Positions 17,116-26,153 of a DNA stretch of 64,000 bases are shown here, piece after piece. The position numbers were made by a program, and so were the translations under genes. Numbering within the stretch: the first letter of the stretch is position 1; every line of letters begins with the position of its first letter. Under the pieces are notes generated by a model. The model was not told the DNA's origin, did not search any database, and was given only the letters and a program-made list of their open reading frames with translations. The DNA comes from Oscillospiraceae bacterium (GTDB lineage Bacteria > Bacillota > Clostridia > Oscillospirales > Ruminococcaceae): contig CP107210.1 in NCBI GenBank assembly GCA_025757985.1, positions 2,790,001 through 2,854,000 on the forward strand. The letters run 5' to 3'.

Positions 17116-17147
17116 GTGGTATACTGGGGTTGCTTTCAGTATACCAC
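17116..17147. promoter_or_regulatory. Palindromic overlapping divergent promoters
   Basis: A perfect 11-bp inverted repeat, GTGGTATACTG at 17116-17126 and CAGTATACCAC at 17137-17147, has a 10-bp centre. Each arm contains an extended -10 (TGGTATACT), one facing the yfhO-like gene and one facing the yfbR-like gene. Both predicted start sites fall in the centre, so the two promoters overlap physically. Confidence 0.5.
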
Positions 17148-17182
17148 AACTTTTTGAAATGTGAGGCCCCATAAAGGGTACT

Positions 17183-19528
17183 ATGAAAAAATCTGATACA
17201 AAATCGAATTACTGGCGGGTGTTCGCGCTCTGCTTTTTAACGGCGGTGCTGCTGTTTTTGCCGCACTGCATCATAGATGCGGCTGCGGGCGGCGGGTATT
17301 TCCACTATGCAGGGGACTTTAACGACCAGCAGATCAACTTTTACCAGTACGCCAACGCCTTTGTCAAGCAGGGCGGCACCTTCAGCTGGGCTACCGATCT
17401 GGGCAGCGGGTTTGTAAACTCCTACTCGTTCTATCTTTTAGGCAGCCCGTTTTTCTGGCTGTCGCTGGCGGTGCCTGCGCGGCTTATGCCGTGGGCGATG
17501 GTGCCGCTGCTCTGCCTGAAAATGGCGGTGGCCGGCGGCGGTGCCTACCTCTGGGCGCGCCGCTGGGTGCGGGAGGAAGGCTGGTCGATGCTGGCCGGCT
17601 GCCTGTATGCGTTTTCGGGGTTCAGCATCTACAACATCTTCTTCAACCACTTTCTGGATGTTGTGGCGCTCTTTCCCTATTTGCTGGCTGCGCTGGATGA
17701 CGCCGCCATCGACGGCAAAAAGGGGCGCTTCCCGTTCTGGGTCGCGCTCAACCTGCTCAACAACTATTTCTTCTTTGCCGGGCAGGCGGTGTTCCTCATC
17801 ATCTATTTTTTCTGTATGGTCGCAGGGCGGCGGTACAGGATCGGCCTGCGCCGCTTTGCCGCCCTTGCGTGGGAGACAGCGCTCGGCTGCGCGTGCGGCT
17901 GTCTGCTGCTGCTGCCCGCCGGGCTTTCGCTTTTGCAGAACCCGCGCACCATCGACCCGTTTACTGGGTACGGCTACCTGTTCTACGGCAAATCCCAGCA
18001 GTACGGGGCTATTTTTTACAGCCCCTTTCTGATGCCGGACGCGCCCTATTTCAAGGATATGTTTCAGGAGGGCATCCTCAAGCATACAAGCCTGACGGCC
18101 TATCTGCCGCTGGTGGGCGCTGCGGGCGGGCTGGCCTTCTGCCGCACGCAGGACCGCCACCCCTTCACCCGTATTTTGAAGGTCTGCGTGGTCTGCGCCT
18201 TTGTGCCGGTGCTGAACAGCGCGTTCTACGCCCTTAATTCCAGCTTTTACGCCCGTTGGTACTATATGCCGATCCTTGTGCTGTGCGGCGCTACCTGCTG
18301 CCTGCTCTCCCGCCCGCCCCTGGCCGAGCGCAGCCTGCCGCGCGCCTTTGGGCTGACGACCTTCATCACGCTGACGGCGGCGGTCTTTGCCGTGCTGCCC
18401 AACAAGGACAGTGACGGAAATTTCTGCCTTGGCGTGCTGGAGGAGCCTGCCCGGTTCTGGGCGCTGTTCGGCGTGACGGTGCTGGGCATCGTCCTTTTTG
18501 GGCTGCTCTGGCATTTCTGCCGCCGCAAGCGGCAGTGGAGCCGGGTCCTGCTGGCCGGTGTGCTGGGCTTCAGCCTTGTGTACGGCTCGCTGCATCTCTC
18601 CCTGACGAAATACGCCCAGTGGGATGTGGACGGCAGCCTTATTGCCGAGACATACGACTCCGCCGATGCAGTCGCGGCCGCCCTGCCGGACGATGCCTTC
18701 TACCGGATCGATGCCTACGGCGCGCACAACAATCTGGGGCTGTGGTTCGACCGCAGCTGCCTGCAGTTCTTCAACTCGACCGTAGCCCCGAGCATCATGG
18801 AGTTTTACCCCGCTGTGGGCGTCAAGCGCGATGTCAATTCCAAGCCGGACGCTGCCAACTACGCGCTGCGTGGCCTGCTCAGCGTGCGCTACACGCTGAC
18901 CGCCCGTGACAAGGTGAGCGACTGGGAGAAACAGGCCCTGCCCGGCTGGACAAAATACGCCGAAACAGACGCCTATCTGATTTATGAGAATGAAAACTGG
19001 GTGCCGATGGGCTTTACCTATGACTACTATGTGACCGCCGACCAGCTGGAGCGGGTGGGGGAGGAGGAGCGCGCCCAGATCCTTTGCCGCGCCCTGCTGC
19101 TGGATGAGGATCAGATCTCGGCCTTCGGCAGCCTGCTGCGCCCCCTGCCCGATGCGGAACTGACCCGCCGCAGCGAGGAGGCCTACGCCGCCGACTGTGC
19201 CGACCGCCGCGCGGCCGCCGTGGCGGAGTTTACCGCCACAAGAACCGGCTTTACCGCCAAAACCGCCTATGATACCGATGCGCTGGTGTTTTTCAGCGTG
19301 CCCTATGACGATGGCTTCACCGCCGCTGTCAACGGCGAGCCAGCCGCCATCGAAAAGGTCGATAACGGCATGATGGCCGTGTATGTGCCTGCCGGGGAAA
19401 ATGAGATAGAATTTACCTACCATACGCCGGGGCTGAAGGTATCGGCCATTGTGAGTGTGGCGGGGATCGCGGCGCATGGAATATACCTGCTGATTTTGAG
19501 AAAGAGGGCAAAGCGGCAGCAGGCGTAA
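17183..19528 (+). CDS. YfhO family membrane protein
   Basis: The 781-residue polytopic protein has about 13 hydrophobic helices in residues 1-490 and an extracytoplasmic C-terminal domain, with one last helix at about 757-775. YfhO-family features include the first outer loop GDFNDQQINFYQYANAFVKQ with its acidic pair, and LGSGFVNSYSFYLLGSPFFW. Members are GT-C-like and in Bacillus and Listeria glycosylate lipoteichoic acid or other surface polymers from polyprenyl-phosphate sugars. The acceptor here is unknown. It is monocistronic, divergent from the yfbR-like gene. Confidence 0.88.
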   Translation: MKKSDTKSNYWRVFALCFLTAVLLFLPHCIIDAAAGGGYFHYAGDFNDQQINFYQYANAFVKQGGTFSWATDLGSGFVNSYSFYLLGSPFFWLSLAVPARLMPWAMVPLLCLKMAVAGGGAYLWARRWVREEGWSMLAGCLYAFSGFSIYNIFFNHFLDVVALFPYLLAALDDAAIDGKKGRFPFWVALNLLNNYFFFAGQAVFLIIYFFCMVAGRRYRIGLRRFAALAWETALGCACGCLLLLPAGLSLLQNPRTIDPFTGYGYLFYGKSQQYGAIFYSPFLMPDAPYFKDMFQEGILKHTSLTAYLPLVGAAGGLAFCRTQDRHPFTRILKVCVVCAFVPVLNSAFYALNSSFYARWYYMPILVLCGATCCLLSRPPLAERSLPRAFGLTTFITLTAAVFAVLPNKDSDGNFCLGVLEEPARFWALFGVTVLGIVLFGLLWHFCRRKRQWSRVLLAGVLGFSLVYGSLHLSLTKYAQWDVDGSLIAETYDSADAVAAALPDDAFYRIDAYGAHNNLGLWFDRSCLQFFNSTVAPSIMEFYPAVGVKRDVNSKPDAANYALRGLLSVRYTLTARDKVSDWEKQALPGWTKYAETDAYLIYENENWVPMGFTYDYYVTADQLERVGEEERAQILCRALLLDEDQISAFGSLLRPLPDAELTRRSEEAYAADCADRRAAAVAEFTATRTGFTAKTAYDTDALVFFSVPYDDGFTAAVNGEPAAIEKVDNGMMAVYVPAGENEIEFTYHTPGLKVSAIVSVAGIAAHGIYLLILRKRAKRQQA

Positions 19529-19555
19529 GCTGCCAGAGGGACTTTGCCGCTTTTT
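19512..19555 (+). terminator. Terminator overlapping the end of the yfhO-like gene
   Basis: AGCGGCA at 19512-19518 pairs with TGCCGCT at 19545-19551, followed by TTTT. An inner GCAG/CTGC pairing extends it. The left arm lies inside the last codons. Confidence 0.5.
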
Positions 19556-19579
19556 CATAGCACTGAACCTTACGGTGCG

Positions 19580-19668
19580 ATTTGTAGGGAGCGGTCTTGA
19601 CCGCTCCGGGCAGTGCGGCGGTAGCCGCCAAGTTTCAACGGAGGGGTCAAGACCCCTCCCTACAGAGC
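19580..19668. repeat. Family B palindromic repeat
   Basis: TTGTAGGGAGCGGTCTTGACC opens the element and GGGGTCAAGACCCCTCCCTA closes it; GGTCTTGACC and GGTCAAGACC are the variable cores. It lies in the 196-bp gap before tex, upstream of the AGAGAGG ribosome site. Confidence 0.75.
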
Positions 19669-19724
19669 AAAATAAAAGCGTGATAATAGATATATTTTAA
19701 ACCTGACAAGAGAGGAACCCACCC

Positions 19725-21895
19725 ATGCCAAACCATGCTGAACAATTAGCACAAGAACTGAACCTGAGCGTCAAAAATGTGCAGGGCGCGATCGAGCTGA
19801 TCGATCAGGGCAATACCATTCCGTTCATCGCCCGCTACCGCAAGGAGGCCACCGGCTCGATGGACGATCAGGTGCTGCGCGATCTGGGCGACCGTCTGGA
19901 ATATCTGCGCGGCCTTGATAAGCGCAAGGACGAGGTCACCTCCTCCATCACCGAGCAGGGTGCCATGACGCCCGAGCTGACCGCTGCCCTGACCAAGGCA
20001 AAAACGCTGGCCGAGGTCGAGGATCTTTACCGCCCCTACAAGCCCAAGCGCAAGACCCGCGCCAGCATTGCCAAGGCGCGCGGCCTGCAGCCGCTGGCCG
20101 ATGCGATTTTGAAGCAGGACGCCGCGTTCGACCCCGAAAAGGCCGCTGCCGACTACCTGAACGAGGAGGTGCCCGATGCCGCCGCCGCGCTGGCGGGTGC
20201 GCAGGACATCATTGCCGAGGCTGTCTCCGATGATGCTGCCTGCCGCGCCGAGCTGCGCCGCTACTACCGCGCGTTTGGCCGCATCGCCAGCGCCAAGGCC
20301 AAGGACGAGGACAGCGTCTACGCCCAGTATTACGACTTTGCCGAGCCGCTGAACAAGATCCCCGGTCACCGTGTGCTGGCACTGGACCGCGGTGAGCGCG
20401 AGGGCTTTTGAAGGTCGGCATTCAGGTCGATGCCGAGCGCGCAGCGGGCATTGTCAGCTGGATGTTTGCCCGCAAAAAGACCGGCGGTGCCAGCGCGGCG
20501 GTTGTGGATGCCGCCGCCCGCGATGCCTACAGCCGCCTGATCCACCCCAGCCTTGAAAACGAGCTGCGCAGCGAGCTGTCGGCCGCCGCCGCTGAGGGTG
20601 CGATCAAGGTCTTTGGCGACAACCTGCGCCAGCTGCTGCTGCAGCCGCCCATCCGCGGCAAAACGGTCATGGGGCTGGACCCCGGCTACCGCATGGGCTG
20701 CAAGGTGGCGGTCGTTGACCCCACCGGCAAGGTGCTGGACACGAATGTCGTCTACCCTGTGCCTGAGTTCAAGCGGGTGGATCAGGCAAAAAAGACCATC
20801 AAGGCGATGGTTTTGAAGAACGGTGTCGAGGTCATGGCCATCGGCAACGGCACGGCCGGCCACGAGACGGAAGAATTTGCCGCCGAGGTCATCCGCGAGC
20901 TGGCCGAGGAAAAGAACCTGCACCTGCAGTATATGGTCGTCAGCGAGGCCGGTGCCTCGGTCTATTCGGCGTCCAAGCTGGCCGCTGAGGAGTTCCCGCA
21001 GTATGATGTCAACCTGCGCAGCGCCGTGTCGATTGCCCGCCGCCTGCAGGACCCGCTGGCCGAGCTGGTCAAGATCGACCCCAAGGCGGTCGGCGTCGGC
21101 CAGTACCAGCACGACATGCCCCAGAAACGGCTGAACGAGACGCTGGACGGCGTGGTCGAGGACTGCGTGAACAGTGTCGGCGTGGACCTGAACACCGCCT
21201 CTGCGCCGCTGCTGCGCCGCGTGGCGGGCGTCAGCGCGGCCACGGCCAAAAACATCGTGGCATGGCGTGAGGAGGAGGGGGCGTTCACCTCCCGCGCGCA
21301 GCTGAAAAAGGTCAAGGGCCTCGGCCCCAAGGCGTATGAGCAGTGCGCGGGCTTCCTGCGGCTGCCTGAGGCAAAGAACCGTCTGGATGCGACCGCCGTC
21401 CACCCCGAAAGCTACGCGGCCGCCAAGGCGCTGCTGGACGCCTGCGGCTACACGGCCGCTGAGATCGGCACTGACCGGCTGGCGGGGCTGCCCGGCGCCG
21501 TCAAGGCCAAGGGCGCCGGGACCCTCTGTGCGCTGCTGGGCGTGGGCGAGCCGACCCTGAACGACATTGTGGCCGAGCTCTGCAAGCCGGGCCGCGATGT
21601 CCGCGACAGCCTGCCCAAGCCGCTGCTGCGCAGCGATGTCATGGGGCTGGACGACCTCAAGCCCGGCATGGAGCTGACCGGCACCGTGCGCAATGTCATC
21701 GACTTCGGTGCCTTTGTCGATCTCGGCGTGCATCAGGACGGCCTCGTCCATGTGTCCCAGATCAGTGATAAATTCATCAAGCACCCGCGCGAGCTGCTCA
21801 AGGTGGGCGACATCGTGCGCGTCAAGGTGCTGAGCGTGGATACCGGCAAAAAGCGCATTGCCCTGACCATGAAGGGTGTGCCGCAGCAAAACTGA
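19725..21895 (+). CDS. tex: Tex family transcription accessory protein (frame broken once)
   Basis: Two overlapping frames together encode one complete Tex of about 722 residues. The frame breaks in a run of T at 20406-20409: adding one T joins ...DRGEREGF to LKVGIQVDAERAAG.... Domains in order are the N-terminal helical region (LAQELNLSVKNVQGAIELID, RYRKEATGSMDD), a YqgF-like RNase H fold (VMGLDPGYRMGCKVAVVD), helix-hairpin-helix (SAATAKNIVAWREEEGAF) and a C-terminal S1 domain (GTVRNVIDFGAFVDLGVHQD). Tex binds nucleic acid and assists transcription. A one-base sequence error is more likely than a true mutation. Confidence 0.9.
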
Positions 21896-22170
21896 TACTA
21901 AACCGGCACGAACATATACAATTGTTGCACGCGAATTTACACGGGGTATGAATTTTTGAGGGACATGTCATACAATGGCATCGAAAAACGACAAATACTT
22001 TCAAAAAACATAAAAAAACAACTTTAAAAACATAAATGGTGTGAACAAACGACCCCCGACCCAGCCAAAAGCTGTCATTCTGACCAAAAGCCAAAATGAA
22101 GGATTTTCTCTTTTGTGCAGGAAATGGAAAAAATCGGATTTGTGCATTGTGAACAAAGAAACGGCACATA
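21896..22170. other. AT-rich gene-free stretch
   Basis: This 275-bp, clearly AT-rich region lies between tex and the HPr-like promoter. It has A-tracts near 22000-22030 and no convincing reading frame, tRNA or terminator. The region upstream of 22170 repeats TTGTGCATTGTG, related to the inverted repeat at 22171-22190. I see nothing else in it. Confidence 0.5.
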
Positions 22171-22190
22171 ATTGTGCTATAATGCACAAT
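22171..22190 (+). promoter_or_regulatory. -10 box inside an inverted repeat, upstream of the HPr-like gene
   Basis: ATTGTGC-TATAAT-GCACAAT is a 7-bp inverted repeat that encloses a consensus -10 box at 22178-22183, preceded by the extended TG. A related TTGTGCATTGTG lies at about 22139-22150. A repressor bound to the repeat would cover the -10, so this could be an operator. No good -35 is present. Confidence 0.55.
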
Positions 22191-22208
22191 GTAAGGAGCG
22201 GATAGAGC

Positions 22209-22271
22209 ATGGTGGCTCACCTCCTTACCGCAGGGCTGCACGCCCGGTTCCGCCCCGGACACCGGTGCTGA
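22209..22271 (+). CDS. Possible 20-codon leader peptide
   Basis: ATG at 22209 follows AAGGAG (22193-22198) with a 10-base gap and opens a 20-codon frame reading MVAHLLTAGLHARFRPGHRC. The ribosome site sits in GTAAGGAG, which can pair with CTCCTTAC at 22222-22229 inside the frame, so the leader's own initiation may be hairpin-controlled. It lies in the 5' leader of the HPr-like gene. It may be chance; there is no support from composition or homology. Confidence 0.25.
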   Translation: MVAHLLTAGLHARFRPGHRC

Positions 22272-22314
22272 AGATGCGGCAGATTGCGTGGGATTATTTC
22301 GGAGGTCATTTATT

Positions 22315-22536
22315 ATGGTGAAACAAGTCAAGGTTTCCAATTTTACTGAGGTCAAGGGAATCGTGTCTGCTGCCGCCAAGTGCTATAACGATGTCGGCGT
22401 GCATGACATGAAGGGCAGCATCGCCGATGCCAAGAGCATTCTGGGCATGATGAGCCTGGATTACAGCCACCCCGTCAAGATCGTCTGCGAGGACGAGCAT
22501 GACCTGAATCGCATCGTCAATGCGATCAAGCAGTAA
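22315..22536 (+). CDS. HPr-like protein lacking the catalytic histidine
   Basis: The 73-residue protein starts at 22315 behind GGAGG. It aligns with the PTS phosphocarrier HPr: VKVSNF, then KSILGMMSLDYSHPVKI matching the HPr KSIMGVMSLG region, which includes the regulatory serine (Ser46 of HPr). The GIHARPA segment that carries the phosphorylated His15 is missing, replaced by TEVKGIVSA with a shortened loop. It cannot pass phosphate in the normal way and, like Crh of Bacillus, is more likely regulatory. Its own promoter and a strong terminator make it monocistronic. Confidence 0.8.
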   Translation: MVKQVKVSNFTEVKGIVSAAAKCYNDVGVHDMKGSIADAKSILGMMSLDYSHPVKIVCEDEHDLNRIVNAIKQ

Positions 22537-22547
22537 AAGCAAACCAA

Positions 22548-22582
22548 CCGCCCTGCAGCAAAACGCCGCAGGGCGGTTTTTT
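22548..22582 (+). terminator. Rho-independent terminator of the HPr-like gene
   Basis: CCGCCCTGC at 22548-22556 pairs with GCAGGGCGG at 22568-22576, followed by TTTTTT. A short family A remnant (GGCTTCCCCC and its complement) follows at about 22595-22617. Confidence 0.92.
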
Positions 22583-22743
22583 GTTGGTGCAAAAAGGCTT
22601 CCCCCGCGGGGGAAGGCAAGGAGCGCATCACGCCGCTGCGTAAAATTTTCTGAAATAGGAACTTTGAAAACGAGAGAAAACAAGAGCATTTAAGAGTATT
22701 TGAGAGTAAGCACGGAATAAATTAAAATTCTTGCCAAAAACCG

Positions 22744-22772
22744 TTGACTCTGCACGGCTTTTCTGCTATAAT
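22744..22772 (+). promoter_or_regulatory. Consensus promoter for rplM-rpsI
   Basis: TTGACT (22744-22749) and TATAAT (22767-22772) are 17 bases apart, the best sigma-A promoter in the window, as expected for ribosomal protein genes. Confidence 0.88.
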
Positions 22773-22788
22773 CACACTTGCGCGAAAA

Positions 22789-22806
22789 AGCGCCCCGCCG
22801 GGCGCT
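22789..22806 (+). promoter_or_regulatory. Leader hairpin before rplM
   Basis: AGCGCCC at 22789-22795 and GGGCGCT at 22800-22806 form a hairpin with a 4-base loop in the 5' leader, about 10 bases after the predicted transcription start. Firmicutes often have an autoregulatory L13 leader here. I see only the stem, not the full known L13 motif. Confidence 0.4.
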
Positions 22807-22859
22807 GTTAAATACCGTTACAAGACGGACGTGTTAATTTCTCAATGGAGGTTCCTACT

Positions 22860-23291
22860 ATGAGCACGACTCTCGCTAAGCCCGCTGAAATGGCTGACCG
22901 CAAGTGGTATGTGATCGACGCCGCCGGCAAGCCCCTCGGCCGCGTTGCTGCCAAGGCTGCTGTCATCCTGCGCGGCAAGAACAAGACCACTTTCACCCCC
23001 AATGTTGACTGCGGTGACAATGTCATCATCATCAACTGCGATGAGGCTGTCCTGACCGGCAAGAAGCTGGAGAAGAAGTTCCATCGCACTCATTCCGGCT
23101 GGATCGGCGGCCTGAAGGAGACCCAGTACAAGACCCTGATGGCTGAGAACAGCGACAAGGCCATGACCTACGCTGTCAAGGGCATGATCCCCTCTAACAC
23201 CATCGGCGCCAAGGCTATGACCCGCCTGCACTGCTACAAGGCTGCTGACCATGCCCATGCTGCTCAGAAGCCCGAAGCTGTTGAGATTTGA
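22860..23291 (+). CDS. rplM: Ribosomal protein L13 (uL13)
   Basis: The start is placed at 22860 because GGAGG at 22849-22853 has correct spacing for it; an ATG at 22845 precedes the ribosome site. The 143-residue protein has typical L13 sequence: RKWYVIDAAGKPLGRVAAKA, LRGKNKTTFTPNVDCGDNVI, SGWIGGLKE and AVKGMIPSNTIGAKAMTRL. It is an early-assembling large-subunit protein. It is followed 19 bases later by rpsI, the near-universal bacterial pairing. Confidence 0.97.
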   Translation: MSTTLAKPAEMADRKWYVIDAAGKPLGRVAAKAAVILRGKNKTTFTPNVDCGDNVIIINCDEAVLTGKKLEKKFHRTHSGWIGGLKETQYKTLMAENSDKAMTYAVKGMIPSNTIGAKAMTRLHCYKAADHAHAAQKPEAVEI

Positions 23292-23310
23292 GTGAGGAGT
23301 GCAATAGAAG

Positions 23311-23710
23311 ATGTACGAAACCAAACCTTATTTCTACGGCACCGGCCGTCGTAAGCATTCCGTTGCCCGCGTTCGCGTTTACAACGGCACCGGCAAAATG
23401 ACCATCAACGGTCGTGACATCAACGATTACTTCGGTCTGGAGACCCTGAAGCTGCTCGCTAACAGCCCCCTGGTCCTGACCGAGAACGAGGGCAAGTTCG
23501 ATGTCGTCGTCAACGTGGTTGGCGGCGGCTGCGCAGGCCAGGCTGGCGCTATCCGCCACGGCCTGTCCCGTGCCCTGCTGCAGTTCAACCCTGAGCTGCG
23601 TCTCCACCCTGAAGAAGGCTGGCTTCCTGACCCGCGATCCTCGTATGAAGGAACGTAAGAAGTACGGTCTGAAGGCTGCCCGCCGCGCTCCCCAGTTCAG
23701 CAAGCGCTGA
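23311..23710 (+). CDS. rpsI: Ribosomal protein S9 (uS9), frame broken once
   Basis: The N-terminal 96 residues (YGTGRRKHSVARVRVYNGTG, AGAIRHGLSRALLQFNPELR) and the C-terminus (KKAGFLTRDPRMKERKKYGL, ending FSKR) are both standard S9 but lie in different frames. The change is at 23598-23603, where one extra base sits in GCGTCTCCACC. The C-terminal KR that contacts P-site tRNA is intact in the second frame. S9 is required for normal growth, so an indel error in the sequence is far more likely than a real lesion. No terminator-like hairpin was confirmed directly after it. Confidence 0.93.
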
Positions 23711-23806
23711 TTTCTTGCTGCGCAGCAAAAGCTTTTACCCCAGCATTTATGGTGCCGATCCGCTGGCCGGGTCGGCACTTTTTGTGTGATTCTGCAAGGA
23801 GTTTCT

Positions 23807-24945
23807 ATGGCTTTATCACTGAAAACCAAAGAGCATATCCTCCGCGCGGCGGCGCTGCTCGTCCCCAAATGGGGGGCGTTGCTGGGCGGTGGTGCGGCGC
23901 TGGCGCTCTCGATCGGGTTTACCGGGTCGGCGCTGCATTTCACGACGGTCACCGACACCCACGGCGGCCGTGTGCGCATCCTGACAGCGGCCACCGACCT
24001 TGCCACTGTGCTGCGGCAGGCGGAAACGCCGCCGCTGGGCGAGAATGACAAGGCGATCTGGTCCCAGACGGATGACGGCACCCGGCTTGACATCCTGCGC
24101 GCCTACACCGTGCCGGTCACGGGCGGACGGCACCACGCAGGAGATCATTACCACCCGGCGCAACGGCGGCAGAGCTGCTGGCGCAGGCCGGGGCTGACAT
24201 GGACGGAGGACGATATCCTCAGCTGCGCGCCGGGGGAGCAGGTCCCCGAGGGAGAGACCCTGACGCTGCAGCGGGTCAGCTATGTGGACTACACGCAGAG
24301 AACGAGGTCATCCCCACCGAGCTGGAGGAGATCCCCTCCAGCCTGTTCTACCGTCAGCCGGAGAATACCGTCACCGTGCAGCAGGGCAGTGACGGTCTGG
24401 GACACCGTAGTCAATACCGGGAAACCTGGGTGGACGGTGCATGGACCCGGCACCGAGGAGACCGGCCGTGAGACGCAGATCGGCATGGTGCCTACCGTGC
24501 AGAAGATCTACGGCGAGCAGGCGCCGGTGTCGCCGTTTGTCGGCCCCGAGATCGTGGACGGCGCCCCGGCAGAGGGCGTTGCCGAGGTCTACACGGGGCA
24601 GCGCTCGACAGGCTATTCGGCGTCCGCCACGGCCAAGGGGGCCAGCGGCCGCCGCCTGACCTACGGCACGGTCGCAGTCAACCCTGCCGTCATTCCCTAT
24701 GGCTCGCTGATGTACATCACCAGCGATGACGGCCGCTTTGTCTACGGCTACGCCTACGCGGCGGACACCGGCACCGCCATGCTGCAGGGCAGGCCTTCGT
24801 TGACCTGTACTATGAGACCTACGATGAGTCGGTCGCAAGCGCGGTCATCCCGGTCACGGTCTATCTGCTCGATGAGGAGACCGCCGCCAAGTACAAGGAG
24901 CAGAACGATGCGATTTTGGAGGCCGACACGGTGGTCGGCAGATAA
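23807..24945 (+). CDS. YabE-like cell-wall protein with 3D domain, frame broken repeatedly
   Basis: Pieces in all three forward frames join into one protein of about 380 residues, with about six frame changes between 24120 and 24800. It starts at 23807 behind AAGGAG. Order: an N-terminal membrane anchor (about residues 20-45), a DUF348/ubiquitin-like region (VRILTAATDLATVLRQAETP), a second copy (TTQEIITT, ILSCAPGEQVPEGETLTLQR), a G5-like region (YRQPENTVTVQQGSDG, TEETGRETQIG) and a C-terminal 3D domain (SATAKGASGRRLTYGTVAVN, YAADTGTAM) with its Asp residues. YabE/Rpf2-like proteins are thought to act as lytic transglycosylases at the wall. Six breaks in 1.1 kb point to poor sequence. Confidence 0.78.
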
Positions 24946-24959
24946 AAGCATCAGACAAA

Positions 24960-25003
24960 AAAACAGGGTCGTGAACCGTTGCGGTTCACGACCCTGTTTT
25001 TGT
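24960..25003. terminator. Bidirectional terminator between the YabE-like gene and upp
   Basis: An 18-bp stem AAACAGGGTCGTGAACCG / CGGTTCACGACCCTGTTT with a 3-base loop is bordered by A7 on the left and TTTTT on the right. It serves the two convergent genes. Confidence 0.93.
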
Positions 25004-25009
25004 ACGATC

Positions 25010-25639
25010 TTACTTCGTGCCGAAGATACGGTCACCGGCATCGCCCAGACCGGGGACGATGTAGCCGTTCTCGTTCAGCTTCTCGTCCAGTGCGCCGACA
25101 TAGATGTCCACATCGGGGTGGGCCTCATGCAGAGCCTTCAGACCCTGCGGGCAGCGACCAGACCGATGAACTTGATGTGCTTGGCACCGCGCTTCTTGAT
25201 CTGGCCCGATGGCGTCGCAGGCGCTGCGCCGGTGGCCAGCATCGGGTCCAGAACAAAGACCTCGCGCTCATTGATGTCGCTGGGCAGCTTGCAGTAGTAC
25301 TCGACCGGCACCAGCGTCTCCTCGTTGCGGTACATGCCGATGTGGCCGACCTTGGCAGCGGGAATCAGGTTCAGCATGCCGTCCACCATGCCGAGACCGG
25401 CGCGCAGGATGGGGACCAGCGCCAGCTTGCGGGCCGGCCAGAACCTTGGTGCGGGCCAGCGCCACGGGAGTTTCGACCTCGACCTCCTCGGTCGGCAGGT
25501 CGCGGGTGGCCTCATAGCAGAGCAGCATCGCAATCCTCGCTTACCAGATCACGGAACTCCTTGGTGCCGGTGTTGCGGTCACGCAGCAGGCTGATTTGTG
25601 CTGGATCAGGGGATGGTCAACAATTTCAACAACGCTCAT
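25010..25639 (-). CDS. upp: Uracil phosphoribosyltransferase, frame broken repeatedly
   Basis: Joined minus-strand frames give a full Upp of about 209 residues. The N-terminus is MSVVEIVDHPLIQHK, then RDRNTGTKEFRDLVSED, ILRAGLGMVDGMLNLIPAAK, the PRPP loop region FVLDPMLATG and KHIKFIGLVAA, ending GYIVPGLGDAGDRIFGTK. Breaks lie near 25594, 25535, 25438, 25210 and 25150. Upp salvages uracil to UMP with PRPP. GGAG precedes the start at 25639. The number of breaks in a conserved gene suggests sequence error. Confidence 0.88.
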
Positions 25640-25696
25640 GGTAGGATCTCCTTGCAATTCAAAATTATTCAGCCTGCAGGGCAGGCAATGTGAAAC

Positions 25697-26153
25697 TTAG
25701 AGGTTCTCCAGCGCCATCATCTTGTCGATGCGCGTCTGGTGGCGGCCGCCCTCAAACTCAGCGTTCAGGAAGGCGTCCACGATCTTGCAGGCAAGGCCTG
25801 CGCCCACAACGCGGCCCGCCCATGCACAGGGCGTTGGCATTGTTGTGGCGGCGGGGTCAGCTCCGCGCTGAAGGTATCGCTGCAGCAGCATGCGCGGATG
25901 CCCTTCATCTTATTGGCACACATCGAGATGCCCACGCCGGTGCCGCAGCAGAGGATCGCCAGCGCACAGCTGCCGTCCTGCACGGCCCGGCAGCCCTTGA
26001 CGGCATAGTCAGGGTAGTCCACGCTGGCGGTGGAGTCGGTGCCGAAATCCGTATAGGCCGATGCCCAGCTCGTCCAGATGGGCCTTGATGGCCTCTTTCA
26101 GCTCATAGCCGCCGTGGGTCGGCAGCCAGTGCGATCGGTTTGTCAAATTTCAT
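25697..26153 (-). CDS. rpiB: Ribose-5-phosphate isomerase B (RpiB/LacAB family), frame broken
   Basis: The protein of about 150 residues is spread over several frames. MKFDKPIALAAD is the start, HGGYELKEAIKAHLDELG follows after one frame change, then VDYPDYAVKGCRAVQDGSCA, the catalytic cysteine region LAILCCGTGVGISMCANK, GGRVVGAGLACKIVDAFLNA and FEGGRHQTRIDKMMALENL. The sequence is diagnostic of RpiB, which interconverts ribose-5- and ribulose-5-phosphate. Its ATG overlaps the tsaB stop (ATGA), so the two are translationally coupled. upp starts 57 bases after its stop. Confidence 0.87.

Noticed and set aside
17438..19558. 706-codon minus-strand open frame opposite the yfhO-like gene
   Set aside because: It has no start signals and a composition typical of the reverse complement of membrane-protein codons.
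20400..20412. Phase variation or programmed frameshifting in tex at the T run
   Set aside because: The run is only four T residues, too short for typical slippage, and the break lies at the start of a long stretch where many unrelated genes are broken. Sequence error explains all of them together.
22171..22314. Riboswitch upstream of the HPr-like gene
   Set aside because: Apart from one 8-bp stem around a possible leader peptide, I recognise no known riboswitch core. Reported only as a possible leader.
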